DNA of 64,000 nt from a bacterium HR10 (lineage in GTDB: Bacteria > Acidobacteriota > Blastocatellia > HR10): positions 1 through 64,000 of the forward strand of contig BEHM01000008.1 in the NCBI GenBank assembly GCA_002923315.1, given 5' to 3'. Numbering within the stretch: position 1 is the stretch's first letter; every line of letters starts with the position of its first letter. The notes below the pieces were generated by a model. It was not told the DNA's origin and did not search any database. It saw nothing but the letters and a program-made list of their open reading frames with translations. Of this stretch, positions 35,797 to 44,462 are shown one piece after another. The translations under genes were made by a program, and so were the position numbers.

Positions 35797-36465
35797 TCAC
35801 CGCGCGAAGTGACCGACGAACGCACTGCGCTTACCGCTGATCGTCCACGTGACGCCCAACCCATCCCCGCGGAACTCATTGAGCGCAGCGACAGCCGGCA
35901 TCGCGTGTTGAACCGGAGCGAGCGGAGGATAGAAGACCTCCTCATTGCCGCAGATGTGATCCTGTTCGCTCAAAGGGCGCGTCTCGATCCGCGCCAGATC
36001 GCCCGCGCGCACGATCGCCCGCGTCGCATGTTCGCCCGCATCTCGAAGGTCGAAGCGGATGGGCGCGGCCACAACGCGCACGACATTCTGGAGCAATTCG
36101 CCCGCCATCGCCTGAGCGAACCGCAGGAGCGCCTGTCGTTGCGCCTCCGTCGCGCGCTCATCCACGATCACAACGGCCTTCGCCGGATAGGGATTCCCGT
36201 GAGGGTCTCCGAGCGTGGCGCGCGCCTTCACGATGCCGACGACGCTCAATCCATCCAAACGCACGCCGTCCCAGTCGCCCCGCCGAATGCGCCAGGCGAG
36301 AATGGCCTGATCGCCCATCAGGCCGGCCTCCGCATTGGCGAAGCAGGGACCGGTGTAGACATCGGCGCTGCGCGTCTCGACATAATCGCCGAGAATCTGT
36401 TGCGCGTGCGCGCGACCATAGAGCCCAACGAGCACCAAGATCGCGATTCCGATACCTCGCCTCAT
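35797..36465 (-). CDS. Secreted DUF1326 protein
   Basis: 222 residues. After a signal peptide (IGIAILVLVGLYGRAHA) comes a DUF1326-type domain: ILGDYVETRSADVYTGPCFANAEAG, GDQAILAWRIRRGDWDGV, GLSVVGIVKA and the DERATEAQRQALLRFAQAM helix. The role of the family is unknown; two cysteines (PCF, ICGN) remain. ATG 36465 has GGAGG upstream. It follows the Cys-rich small gene of the hydroxylase cluster by 88 bases. Confidence 0.78.
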   Translation of the reverse strand: MRRGIGIAILVLVGLYGRAHAQQILGDYVETRSADVYTGPCFANAEAGLMGDQAILAWRIRRGDWDGVRLDGLSVVGIVKARATLGDPHGNPYPAKAVVIVDERATEAQRQALLRFAQAMAGELLQNVVRVVAAPIRFDLRDAGEHATRAIVRAGDLARIETRPLSEQDHICGNEEVFYPPLAPVQHAMPAVAALNEFRGDGLGVTWTISGKRSAFVGHFAR

Positions 36466-36553
36466 AGACCTCACCTCCCCAGAGCATCTCCCAGCGCCCG
36501 ACCGACGATCGCGTCTTCGGCCGAGCTGCTGCACTCGTTCGGTCGAGGATATC

Positions 36554-36787
36554 TTACCGCACCTGCCCTGTCCCATAACAGGTGCGGCCGGGAGAGGCGC
36601 AGGATTCGGGCTCCACCAGCTCACCATCCGGTCCCAGACACGTCTGGGTGAACGCGCACCAGAAGAAGCCGTCATCGGGAGGTGATGGCGGAGCCGCGGG
36701 CGTCTCCACATAAAATTGCGTCTTCCACCGCAAGTGCGGACAGAGCGTCCAGGAGATCTCCGCGAATCGCTCAGCGTCCATCATCAT
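36554..36787 (-). CDS. Small cysteine-rich protein in the molybdenum hydroxylase operon
   Basis: 77 residues with five cysteines (16, 44, 50, 63, 70) and a Pro-rich middle. No signal peptide and no recognised family. Its ATG overlaps the stop codon of the FAD subunit by 4 bases (ATGA), which is the main evidence that it is real and co-translated. It could be a metal- or disulfide-binding accessory for the hydroxylase, but this is a guess from position. The longer open frame upstream is a shadow of the FAD-subunit gene. Confidence 0.6.
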   Translation of the reverse strand: MMMDAERFAEISWTLCPHLRWKTQFYVETPAAPPSPPDDGFFWCAFTQTCLGPDGELVEPESCASPGRTCYGTGQVR

Positions 36788-37779
36788 CGCGCTCCTTCCT
36801 GCACAGCGCGCTCGATCGCCCGGCGCACGGCGACGCGAGCGAGCTGAATCTTGTATCCGTTCTTCCCCAAGCTGCGCGCCTTTTGCAGGGCGGCATCGGC
36901 GGCTGCTTGCGCGACCTCGGTGGTCACGGTCTTTCCCACGAGCGCGCGCTCGGCTTCCGGCGATGGCCAGGGGATCGGCGCGACCTGCCCGAGCACGACG
37001 CGCGCCGAACGCACGCGCCCCCCGTCGAGCACCAACGCCACCGACGCCGTCGCCAACGGCCAATCGAGGGCTTCGCGATGGCGCACCTCGTAGGTCGCGC
37101 TCACCATGCCCGCCGGAGGCGGAGGCACGAGAACTTCGGTCACGATCTCATTCGGCTGCAGATCATATTCGCGTTCGGCCTCGGTCTGGGGGATGCGGAA
37201 GAACCGTTCGACCGGAACTTCGCGCGTCCCGCGCGGGCCGAAGATGCGAAGCCGCGCGCCGTAGGCGATGAGCGCCGGTGCCAGGCTCGACGGATTCACG
37301 AAATAGGCCGGCCCCTCATTGCCCAGAATCGCGTGGTACCGATTGTCTCCCTCCAGCACGAGCGAGCGCCCCGTCTCATCACGGGCCAGCAACCCGAATC
37401 CCGCGCGGAAATACCAGCAGCGGGGGCGCTGGCACAGATCCCCGCCGATGGTCCCCATGTTCCGAATCTGCGGGCTGGTAATACCGAGCGCTGCCTGCAC
37501 CAGAGCCGGATAGTGGCGCGCGACATCGGGATGAGCGAGCAACTCCTCGAGCGTCGCCGTCGCACCGAGGCGCAATCCCGCTCGCGGGGAGAAGCTGATC
37601 CCCCGCAGCTCCGCGATCTCCTTGATGTTGACCACGCGCCGAGGCCGCACGACGTCGTCCTTCATGAGGGCGAGCAGATCGGTGCCCCCCGCGAGGACTT
37701 CGGTCTCCCCCCACTTGGAAGCGAGCAGGGCGACGGCCTGCTCCTTCGTCGTCGGACTCACGTACTCAAACGCGCGCAT
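36784..37779 (-). CDS. Molybdenum hydroxylase FAD-binding subunit (PaoB/CoxM type)
   Basis: 331 residues. The FAD site is EVLAGGTDLLALMKD (about 30-45) and GTIGGDLCQRPRCWYF (about 110-125). The Cys-containing CxxxxC segment in the latter resembles the E. coli PaoB (YagS) and 4-hydroxybenzoyl-CoA reductase beta subunits, which carry an additional [4Fe-4S] cluster; other cluster cysteines were not traced. A C-terminal CO-dehydrogenase-flavoprotein domain follows. It passes electrons from the 2Fe-2S subunit to an acceptor. ATG 37779 overlaps the end of the large subunit gene by 14 bases. Confidence 0.87.
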   Translation of the reverse strand: MRAFEYVSPTTKEQAVALLASKWGETEVLAGGTDLLALMKDDVVRPRRVVNIKEIAELRGISFSPRAGLRLGATATLEELLAHPDVARHYPALVQAALGITSPQIRNMGTIGGDLCQRPRCWYFRAGFGLLARDETGRSLVLEGDNRYHAILGNEGPAYFVNPSSLAPALIAYGARLRIFGPRGTREVPVERFFRIPQTEAEREYDLQPNEIVTEVLVPPPPAGMVSATYEVRHREALDWPLATASVALVLDGGRVRSARVVLGQVAPIPWPSPEAERALVGKTVTTEVAQAAADAALQKARSLGKNGYKIQLARVAVRRAIERAVQEGAR

Positions 37780-39937
37780 GGCTCCCTCCCTTCTTCGCCA
37801 GGGCGTCCAGAACCCGGTCCGGCGTGAGCGGCAAAAACGGAACGCGCACGCCGATGGCGTTGGCAACCGCGTTGGAGATGGCCGCTCCAGGGGAGATCAC
37901 CGGTGGCTCCCCGAGCCCGATGACCCCCCGCCGATCGTACTTCTCGCCGGTCATCATGTGCACGACCAGCTCGCCGACGTCGGCCAGACCCGCCAGCTTG
38001 TAGAACTCCATGTTGGGGTTGAGCATCCGCCCGGTGACCGGATCCAGGATCTTCTCCTCAAAGAGCGCGTAGCTGATGCCCATGATCATGCCGCCGTAGC
38101 ACTGACTCTCGGCCGTCTTCATGTTGATGATCAGCCCGCAGTCTTGAACGGCGACCATCTTGTTGATCCGCACAATGCCCGTCTCGATATCCACGGAGAC
38201 GTCAGCCATCTGCACGCCGGCCGCTCCGGCCGTCGTCAACTCGCCCGGTCCGGGATTCTCTCCCCGCACCGTGAGCGGCATGCCGTTGAGGCGCGCGCAG
38301 GCCTGCTCCCAGGCGATCGAGCGGCTCGGATCGCCCTTGACGCGGATGCGCCCCTCCCACGCCTCCAACTGCTCGGGCGCGGCATTGAGCAGCGGAGCGA
38401 CACGGGCGAACATCTGATCCAAAGCGTCAAGCGCCGCGCGACGCGCCGCCGAGCTGACGCCGCCGATCGTCGTGCTGCCACCAGACCCACCAGCTGGCGG
38501 ATATTGGTTATCCCCGATGCGCACCCGAACGGCGTCCAGCGGGAGCCCCAGCGTATCCGCGACCACGATGGCGATCGCCGTGCGCGTTCCTGTGCCCAAG
38601 TCCTGCGAGCCGAGCTTCACCTCGACCGATCCATCCGGATAGATGGTCAGATCGCATCGGCACGCATGGCCGCGTCCGGGCCAAGTGTGAATCGAGACGC
38701 CGAGCCCGCGCTTGATGGGTCCGGGCGATGGATCGCCTCGCGGATGCCACTTCTTCTTCCACTCCATCAATTCCGCCGCGATCTGCAACTCCTCGCGATA
38801 GACGTCGGCGCGCTCGCCTGCCAGCCCGATGTTCTTCAAGAGCAGATCGAGCGGATCCATGCGCAACTCGGCCGCGAGATCGTCGAGCGCGGCCATCGTG
38901 AGCAAACAGGCCTGCGGGTGCAGCGGCGCGCGCCAGGCTCGCGCCGGCCCACTGTTGGTCACAATGGCGATATGTCGCTTCCGCTGATTCGGAATGCGCA
39001 ACACGTACGGCAGCGGCAGCGCGCTCGTTGGGGGGATGCCTCCCGTCCCCCACGTCTCGGACTCCCAGGCGATCACCGTCCCATCGCGCTTCGCTCCCAC
39101 GCGCACGCGCCCGTAGTACGACGGTCGCGCTCCGGCGACCATCAACTCCGCATCCCGCTCGAGCATGATCTTCACCGGCCGCCCTCCGGCCATCTTCGAG
39201 AGCCGCGCGGCCGCGATCCCCCAACTATCCGGACTGAACTTGCTGCCGAATCCCCCGCCGATGTGATCCTGCTTCACGCGGATATTGCTCGCGGGAACAC
39301 CCAGCGGCCCGGCCATCTGCCCCGCGATCCCGGAGACGGCCTGCGTCGAGATATGGACGAGCACCTGATTCTCTCCCTCCCACTCGACGACAGACCCGTG
39401 CGCCTCCAAACAGCAGTGCGTGATGAGCGGCATCCCATAGACGCCCTCGACGACGACCTCCGCCTCGCGAAACGCCGCATCGGGATCCCCCTCGATCTGC
39501 TCGGCCGTCGGACGCGCCCGCTCGCCCGCTGCCTTCGGATCCGTGTCCAGAACGTAGTGCGGGAGCTTCTCATATTCGACGACGATGGCGCGAATGGCGT
39601 CCTCGGCCGTCGGTTCATCCACGGCGGCGACGGCGACGACCTCATCGCCGGCCCACAAGATCTCATCCCCCACCTTCTTCAAAGGGAGCACGGCCCGGAC
39701 GCCCGGCATCTTCTCCGCCGCGCTCGTATCCAGACGCACGATCCGCGCATGCGCATGCGGGCAACGCAGGATCTTCCCGGCGAGCATCCCCGGACGATTC
39801 ACATCGTAGGTGTATTTCGCCCGCCCCGTCACCTTCTCCGGACCATCCACGCGCGAGACGCGCGTGCCGATCAAGCGCCGCCGTTCCGGCTCCGGCCATT
39901 TGTACTCCGCGACCTCCACGCGATTTCGCTCAGCCAT
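37766..39937 (-). CDS. Molybdenum hydroxylase large (molybdopterin) subunit (PaoC/CoxL/XDH type)
   Basis: 723 residues. The xanthine-dehydrogenase large-subunit fold starts with IGTRVSRVDGPEKVTGRAKYTYDV. Molybdopterin-contact blocks include GGGFGSKF, GSQDLGTGTRTAIA, GGSGGSTTIGG, and near the C-terminus the catalytic glutamate in GLGEPPVISPGAA. Together with the TAT-targeted 2Fe-2S subunit and PaoB-like FAD subunit this makes a PaoABC-type aldehyde oxidoreductase in the periplasm the best model. Substrate range cannot be read. No PaoD/XdhC maturation gene lies in the window. A strong ribosome-binding site (AGGAGGG) precedes ATG 39937. Confidence 0.9.
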   Translation of the reverse strand: MAERNRVEVAEYKWPEPERRRLIGTRVSRVDGPEKVTGRAKYTYDVNRPGMLAGKILRCPHAHARIVRLDTSAAEKMPGVRAVLPLKKVGDEILWAGDEVVAVAAVDEPTAEDAIRAIVVEYEKLPHYVLDTDPKAAGERARPTAEQIEGDPDAAFREAEVVVEGVYGMPLITHCCLEAHGSVVEWEGENQVLVHISTQAVSGIAGQMAGPLGVPASNIRVKQDHIGGGFGSKFSPDSWGIAAARLSKMAGGRPVKIMLERDAELMVAGARPSYYGRVRVGAKRDGTVIAWESETWGTGGIPPTSALPLPYVLRIPNQRKRHIAIVTNSGPARAWRAPLHPQACLLTMAALDDLAAELRMDPLDLLLKNIGLAGERADVYREELQIAAELMEWKKKWHPRGDPSPGPIKRGLGVSIHTWPGRGHACRCDLTIYPDGSVEVKLGSQDLGTGTRTAIAIVVADTLGLPLDAVRVRIGDNQYPPAGGSGGSTTIGGVSSAARRAALDALDQMFARVAPLLNAAPEQLEAWEGRIRVKGDPSRSIAWEQACARLNGMPLTVRGENPGPGELTTAGAAGVQMADVSVDIETGIVRINKMVAVQDCGLIINMKTAESQCYGGMIMGISYALFEEKILDPVTGRMLNPNMEFYKLAGLADVGELVVHMMTGEKYDRRGVIGLGEPPVISPGAAISNAVANAIGVRVPFLPLTPDRVLDALAKKGGSHARV

Positions 39938-39940
39938 AGC

Positions 39941-40561
39941 TCACCCTCCTCTCTGCATCCGCGCGGCCTGCGCGATGGCCGCTCGAATCCCCACATAGGT
40001 CCCGCAGCGACAGAGGTTCCCCCCCAATCCCCGCACCAGATCTTCCGGCGTGGGATTGGGCGTGCGATCCAGGAGCGCCTTGCACGCGACGACGAATCCG
40101 GGCGTGCAGAAGCCGCATTGCAACGCGTCGTTCTCGATGAACGCTTGCTGAATCGGATGCAACCGCCCCTCTTGCAGGAGTCCCTCCACGGTGGTGATCG
40201 CTTTCCCTTGCGCCTCGATCGCGAGCACGGAACAGGCATAGACGGGCTTCCCGTCCAGAAGCACCGTGCAAGCCCCGCACGTCCCGCGATCGCACACACG
40301 CTTGGCGCCCGTCAGATCGAATTCATTCCGCAGCGCATCGAGCAGCGTCACGCGCGGCTCCAGTTCCGCGCGATACGTCTTCCCGTTGATGGTGAACGTC
40401 ATGGGGACTTTCCCGGGGCCGAAGACTTTCACCTCCGCTCCGGCGACCCGGAGCACGCGCGGCCCCGCGATGAGCGGGACCGTGAGCGTGATCCCCGAGA
40501 CCTTCAAGAAATCGCGTCGAGAAAGGCTCCCCGTCTTCACGTCCGGCACTTCTTTCCCCAT
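39941..40561 (-). CDS. TAT-exported 2Fe-2S subunit of molybdenum hydroxylase (PaoA type)
   Basis: 206 residues. The N-terminus has a twin-arginine signal (LSRRDFLKVSGITLTVPLIAG). A plant-type [2Fe-2S] domain follows (C-x4-C-x2-C around CDRGTCGAC, with a further Cys after LDGKPVYAC). The second [2Fe-2S] site is CGFCTPG and LCRCGTY. The TAT signal on this subunit is the way PaoABC is exported as a folded complex. It is first of the structural genes, 3 bases before the large subunit gene. Confidence 0.9.
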   Translation of the reverse strand: MGKEVPDVKTGSLSRRDFLKVSGITLTVPLIAGPRVLRVAGAEVKVFGPGKVPMTFTINGKTYRAELEPRVTLLDALRNEFDLTGAKRVCDRGTCGACTVLLDGKPVYACSVLAIEAQGKAITTVEGLLQEGRLHPIQQAFIENDALQCGFCTPGFVVACKALLDRTPNPTPEDLVRGLGGNLCRCGTYVGIRAAIAQAARMQRGG

Positions 40562-40597
40562 AGCTGTGACCTCCTCTTCTCGACCTCCACGTCCTCA

Positions 40598-41038
40598 CTA
40601 GGTCACGGGAGTCTCCTCAAGCGCCAACTCTTTCTGGCAACATGGGCATGGGCCCGGCACGGAGGACGTGATCTGACACACATCGCACACATAGGCGATG
40701 TCATAGAGCCGTCCGTCTCGAATCACACGGACGCGAACGCTCTCCAACCGATCCCCGTCATGACGAAGGGCTGTGACCTGCAGCTCGCGAGCGCGCAGGC
40801 GCGGATCCGCGTACAAAGCGACCGCCAGATCGTTCGGGAGGAAGACGAAGACCCGGCCGTTCGCCGTGCGAATCCCCACGCGTTCGGAGGGGCATGAGCC
40901 CTCGCGCTCAGCGGCCGAATTCACGCAGACGAATCGCCCACGAACCGTGATCGGCGGGAGAGCCGCCGAAAGCGGGAGAGCGAGGCTCAGGGCCAGCACG
41001 CCCGCGCCCAGACCAGATCTTCGAGCATGTGCGCTCAC
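40598..41038 (-). CDS. Secreted protein with C-terminal double-CxxC motif
   Basis: 146 residues from GTG 41038, which has GAGGGGGA upstream. A signal peptide (GVLALSLALPLSAAL) is followed by a small beta-rich domain and a C-terminal pair of metal-site-like motifs: YVCDVC and PCPCC, which together look like a zinc-ribbon or rubredoxin-like knuckle outside the cytoplasm. No family recognised. It sits 36 bases upstream of the TAT 2Fe-2S gene and may be the first gene of that operon, possibly an accessory for metal or redox. Confidence 0.68.
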   Translation of the reverse strand: MSAHARRSGLGAGVLALSLALPLSAALPPITVRGRFVCVNSAAEREGSCPSERVGIRTANGRVFVFLPNDLAVALYADPRLRARELQVTALRHDGDRLESVRVRVIRDGRLYDIAYVCDVCQITSSVPGPCPCCQKELALEETPVT

Positions 41039-41125
41039 CGTCCCCCTCTCCCCTGTCAGCGTGCGGTGATCTTACCGAAAGAGGGCGAACGCTGTCAATG
41101 TGGCAGCTCAACGCGACACCGCAGC

Positions 41126-42268
41126 TCATGAGGGCGGAGCCTCCGGACGCAGATCCTCGAGCGTGAGGTACCCGACGATATACCCCTCCGCATCGAGTAC
41201 CGCGCTGGCGCCCAATCCGTTCCCGCGCAACACGCGATGCGCATCCCAGAGCGATGTCTCCGGGTGAACGAACATCGCGGGGCTGACGGGCCACATGACC
41301 TCGCGAACCGTCGTCTGCGCCCATCGCTCGCGCGGGAGCGCGTGAAGCGAGGGGACGAGTAAGATCCCATGCAACCGCCGGTCCCGGGACACGGGAAACG
41401 TGCGGCTCCGGTGCGCGGGCAGAACGCGCGAGACCACTTCCTCGATGGTCATCTCCGGGGGCAACAGCGCGGGAGGAGCCGTCATGACATCGGCGACACG
41501 AATCCGCCGCATCTGTTCTACCCGCGCGAGCGAGAGCCGACTCGTCTCGGTCACGTCTCGCAGGAAGATCCCGATCAAGATGGACCACGCTCCGGCGAAG
41601 ATATCAGCGCTCGTTCGCGCGCGCAACACCCAGACGATGCCCAGGCCAATGAGCAGATAGGCGATGCCCTGTCCGACGCCAATGGCCCACCGGCTGGCCC
41701 GCCAATAATCCCCCCACCGTGCCCACAGCCAGGCGCGGAAGATCCGCCCCCCATCGAGCGGAAATCCCGGAAGCAGATTGAAGAGCGCGAGAATGAGATT
41801 CGAGAGGGCCAGGTAGTTCGTGATGAGCGCCGCCGGACGCGAATCGAAGAGGTGGATGCTCACCTGATTGAGCAGGAAGAACGCGACGGCATAGAGGAAG
41901 CTCGCGCTCGGGCCGGCGACGGCGATGCGAAATTCCGCGCCTGGCGTGTGCGCCTCATGCTCGAACCGAGCCAATCCCCCGAACAGATGCAGCGTGATGT
42001 CAGAGATGCGCAGGCCCTCCGCGCGCGCGACCAAGGCGTGCCCGACTTCATGGCCGAGCACCGAGAGGAAGAGCAGGAGTGTCGTGATCCCCCCAAGCGC
42101 CCAGTATGCGAGCGGATGAAAGCCATGGAGATGCCGCGGGAGATAGAAGACTGAGACGGCATACACATGCAACACGACGACGGGAATCCAGCCGTAGCTC
42201 ACCCGAATCGGGATGCGGAAGAGTGTCGCGATCTGAATGGGTCTCAGCCGCACCATCTGCCTCCCCAT
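41126..42268 (-). CDS. Site-2-protease family zinc metalloprotease with CBS domains (M50)
   Basis: 380 residues. A multi-helix membrane domain carries the M50 zinc site HEVGH (near residue 74) and the second ligand motif NLLPGFPLDGGR (near residue 165). Two CBS repeats follow from about residue 255 (VADVMTAPPALLPPEMTIEEV; REVMWPVSPAMFVHPETSL). Such enzymes cut transmembrane substrates, and the CBS pair probably gates activity by nucleotide binding. The substrate is unknown. ATG 42268 and ATG 42256 are both possible. Beside the peptidoglycan-binding and htrA genes it forms an envelope-proteolysis group. Confidence 0.9.
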   Translation of the reverse strand: MGRQMVRLRPIQIATLFRIPIRVSYGWIPVVVLHVYAVSVFYLPRHLHGFHPLAYWALGGITTLLLFLSVLGHEVGHALVARAEGLRISDITLHLFGGLARFEHEAHTPGAEFRIAVAGPSASFLYAVAFFLLNQVSIHLFDSRPAALITNYLALSNLILALFNLLPGFPLDGGRIFRAWLWARWGDYWRASRWAIGVGQGIAYLLIGLGIVWVLRARTSADIFAGAWSILIGIFLRDVTETSRLSLARVEQMRRIRVADVMTAPPALLPPEMTIEEVVSRVLPAHRSRTFPVSRDRRLHGILLVPSLHALPRERWAQTTVREVMWPVSPAMFVHPETSLWDAHRVLRGNGLGASAVLDAEGYIVGYLTLEDLRPEAPPS

Positions 42269-42291
42269 GGCTCACGGACGAGGGCAAGAGG

Positions 42292-42798
42292 CTATGACGA
42301 GGGAGGCGATCGAGGGACCGAGGGCGCCGAAGAGCCGTTCGAAGAGGCCGCCGGATGCAAGCCCAATCGGTAGAGCGCCTGCGCCGTCGGGTATCCCGTC
42401 ACTTCGATCCCCTCGGCCTGCTGAAAGCGCTTCATGGCCTCGACCGTACGCGCATCGTAAACACCCGTTGGGGAGCCCTCCAGGAAACCTCGTTCGATCA
42501 AGGCCAGCTGGATCTCCCGCACGCGCTCGCGAGGGATCAAGCCTCCGGGACGCAAGACGAGACGGCGCGTCGTTCGCCGGCGCGCGGAGGCCCGACTCCG
42601 CCGCGTGGTGGCGCGCTGCGACCGCGTCGCGGACGCGCGCGAGCGCGCCACCGGCTTCTGCGAGCGCCGCGCCTTCGAGCGCGCGCTCTGTCGGCGTTGG
42701 GCGAGCGCCCCCTCCCCAGGCCACTCCCCCATCGGGATCCCCGAGGAGAGCACAAGGACCACCCCGAGGCCCGCTGCGATTCGGGCGATCGCTCTCAT
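42292..42798 (-). CDS. Secreted peptidoglycan-binding-domain protein
   Basis: 168 residues. Signal peptide, then a very basic Arg/Ser/Ala-rich linker of about 50 residues, then a single PG_binding_1 domain (REIQLALIERGFLEGSPTGVYDARTVEAMKRFQ) and a Ser/Pro tail. There is no catalytic domain, so it is probably a wall-bound structural or regulatory protein. ATG 42798 follows GGGAGG; the adjacent GTG 42801 is an alternative. It starts 10 bases after the htrA stop and likely shares its transcript. Confidence 0.8.
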   Translation of the reverse strand: MRAIARIAAGLGVVLVLSSGIPMGEWPGEGALAQRRQSARSKARRSQKPVARSRASATRSQRATTRRSRASARRRTTRRLVLRPGGLIPRERVREIQLALIERGFLEGSPTGVYDARTVEAMKRFQQAEGIEVTGYPTAQALYRLGLHPAASSNGSSAPSVPRSPPSS

Positions 42799-42808
42799 CA
42801 CACCTCCC

Positions 42809-44335
42809 TCACGGAATCGTCCCCGAGAGGACGGATCGGCTCGGCCCCAGACCGCGATGGGCGCGCGCGACGATCATCACCACATCGTCGCCCGACTTCA
42901 GCCCTGCGAAGATCCGCGTGACGTCCTCCGGCTTGTGGATCTCCTGCCGATTGATCGAGAGGATCACGTCGCCCGGCATGAGGCCGAGCGATTCGGCGAA
43001 ACTCTCTTCCTCGATGTCGCCGACGACCGCCCCGCGCGTCGCCCCCAGCTTGAGGACCTCGGCCACATGGGGCGTCACCGGCTCCAGGGTCGCGCCCAGG
43101 CGCGGAGGTCCCGCTGACTTCTCCTCCTCTGGCGGTTGACCGTTCCTCCCGCGAGGCTCCTCCCCGCGATCGGCGAGCGACGGGCGAACGCCGAGCTTGA
43201 CGCTGGTCGTGTACTCGCGCCCGTCGCGAATGTACTTCACCCGCACCGTACGTCCCACCTCCAGTGAGGCCACGCGCCGCGTGAGATCGCGACTGTCTCG
43301 CACCGGCTCGCCATCAATCTCCACGATGATATCGCCCGTCTGCAACCCCGCGCGCGCGGCCGGACTCTCCGGATCCGTGACGCTCTCCACGAGCGCGCCC
43401 TGCGGCTCCTTCAACCCGTTCATCCGCGCGATCTGCGGCGTCACCGGCTTCACGTAGACGCCCAGATACCCCCGCGCGACGCGACCGCGACGGACGAGCT
43501 GATTGTAGACCTCCACGGCCAAGGATGACGGAAGCGCGAACCCCACGCCGTTGAAATAGCCGGTGCTCGTCGAAATCTGCGTGTTGATGCCGACGACTTC
43601 CCCCTTCAGATTGACGAGTGGCCCCCCTGAGTTCCCGGGATTGATCGCCGCATCCGTCTGCAAGAAGCGCTGGAAGGGCGCATTCTCCCCATCGGTGACG
43701 CGATCCTTCGCGCTGATGATGCCCGCCGTCACCGTCTGTTCCAGACCGAAGGGGCTGCCGATGGCGAGCACCCAATCGCCGACCCGCAGCTTATTCGAAT
43801 CCCCCATGCGGGCATAGGGGAAGGGTTCGCTTCGCGTGATCTTGATCACGGCCAAGTCCGTCTCCGGGTCCACGCCGATCACTTCCGGCGTGTACGTCCG
43901 ACCGTCGAACGTCTTGACGCGAATCGTGGACGCGCCCCGGATGACGTGATGGTTGGTGAGGATATACCCCTCCGGGTCCACGATCACGCCCGATCCCGTC
44001 CCGCGACGCGGCCGACTGCGAGGACCGAAGAAGAAATCGAACGGATCGTCCGCGCGCCGCCCCGCTCGCGCCGCTTCCGTCTCGATGTGCACGACCGCGG
44101 GCTCCACCTGGCGCGCGACGTGCGCGAACGCCTCCGAGAGCGCGAGCGCCGTGGCGAGCGCGCCCGTGGGCGGGACACTCTCATCGCTCACCTGCAGCAG
44201 TCGCGCCGACTGCCGAGCGGACGTCCCACCGGAGATCCACACCCCCAATCCCACGCCGAGGATCACACTGAGGCTGAACCCAATCGGCATCGCCCAGCGC
44301 CGCTTTGGCGAAGGGCTCACAGATATGCGTTCCAT
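42809..44335 (-). CDS. HtrA/DegP-family periplasmic serine protease
   Basis: 508 residues. A signal anchor (IGFSLSVILGVGLGVWISG) precedes a trypsin-like domain with H in LTNHHVI, D in ETDLAVIKI and S in PGNSGGPL. Two PDZ domains follow (GYLGVYVKPVTPQIAR; LGATLEPVTPHVAEVLK), separated by a Pro/Glu/Gly-rich linker. It degrades or refolds misfolded envelope proteins. ATG 44335 has GGAGG upstream and lies after the predicted promoter at 44370-44378. The open frame further upstream overlaps the promoter and the divergent lipoprotein gene. Confidence 0.93.
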   Translation of the reverse strand: MERISVSPSPKRRWAMPIGFSLSVILGVGLGVWISGGTSARQSARLLQVSDESVPPTGALATALALSEAFAHVARQVEPAVVHIETEAARAGRRADDPFDFFFGPRSRPRRGTGSGVIVDPEGYILTNHHVIRGASTIRVKTFDGRTYTPEVIGVDPETDLAVIKITRSEPFPYARMGDSNKLRVGDWVLAIGSPFGLEQTVTAGIISAKDRVTDGENAPFQRFLQTDAAINPGNSGGPLVNLKGEVVGINTQISTSTGYFNGVGFALPSSLAVEVYNQLVRRGRVARGYLGVYVKPVTPQIARMNGLKEPQGALVESVTDPESPAARAGLQTGDIIVEIDGEPVRDSRDLTRRVASLEVGRTVRVKYIRDGREYTTSVKLGVRPSLADRGEEPRGRNGQPPEEEKSAGPPRLGATLEPVTPHVAEVLKLGATRGAVVGDIEEESFAESLGLMPGDVILSINRQEIHKPEDVTRIFAGLKSGDDVVMIVARAHRGLGPSRSVLSGTIP

Positions 44336-44369
44336 GTTCGCCTCCCTCGCGTCATGCTCGTGCCCCTCC

Positions 44370-44378
44370 ATTATACCA
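44370..44378 (-). promoter_or_regulatory. Extended -10 promoter of htrA
   Basis: On the reverse strand TGGTATAAT (44378-44370), an extended -10 element with a perfect TATAAT and no good -35 box. Start point near 44363, 28 bases before ATG 44335. Confidence 0.5.
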
Positions 44379-44430
44379 GATGCCTTCGGAAGCACACATG
44401 CGCGCGCTCGGTGCGCGTCGAGAGCGGGAT

Positions 44431-44460
44431 TTGACAGGCGCGCGCCCCATCTGGTAGCTT
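44431..44460 (+). promoter_or_regulatory. Putative promoter of the lipoprotein gene that heads the Lol-like locus
   Basis: TTGACA (44431-44436, perfect), 18-base spacer, TAGCTT (44455-44460, weak). It lies just 2 bases before ATG 44463, so either the mRNA is leaderless or the true start is a little downstream (GTG 44478). Confidence 0.35.
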
Positions 44461-44462
44461 GC

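Noticed and set aside
37622-40897. A 1091-codon open frame on the forward strand
   Set aside because: It lies opposite the molybdenum hydroxylase genes. Its product is rich in Arg, His, Pro and Asp with no domain, as expected from the antisense of GC-rich codons.
43953-44462. N-terminal extension of the lipoprotein gene into the htrA region
   Set aside because: It would overlap htrA and both promoters and would bury the lipoprotein signal sequence.
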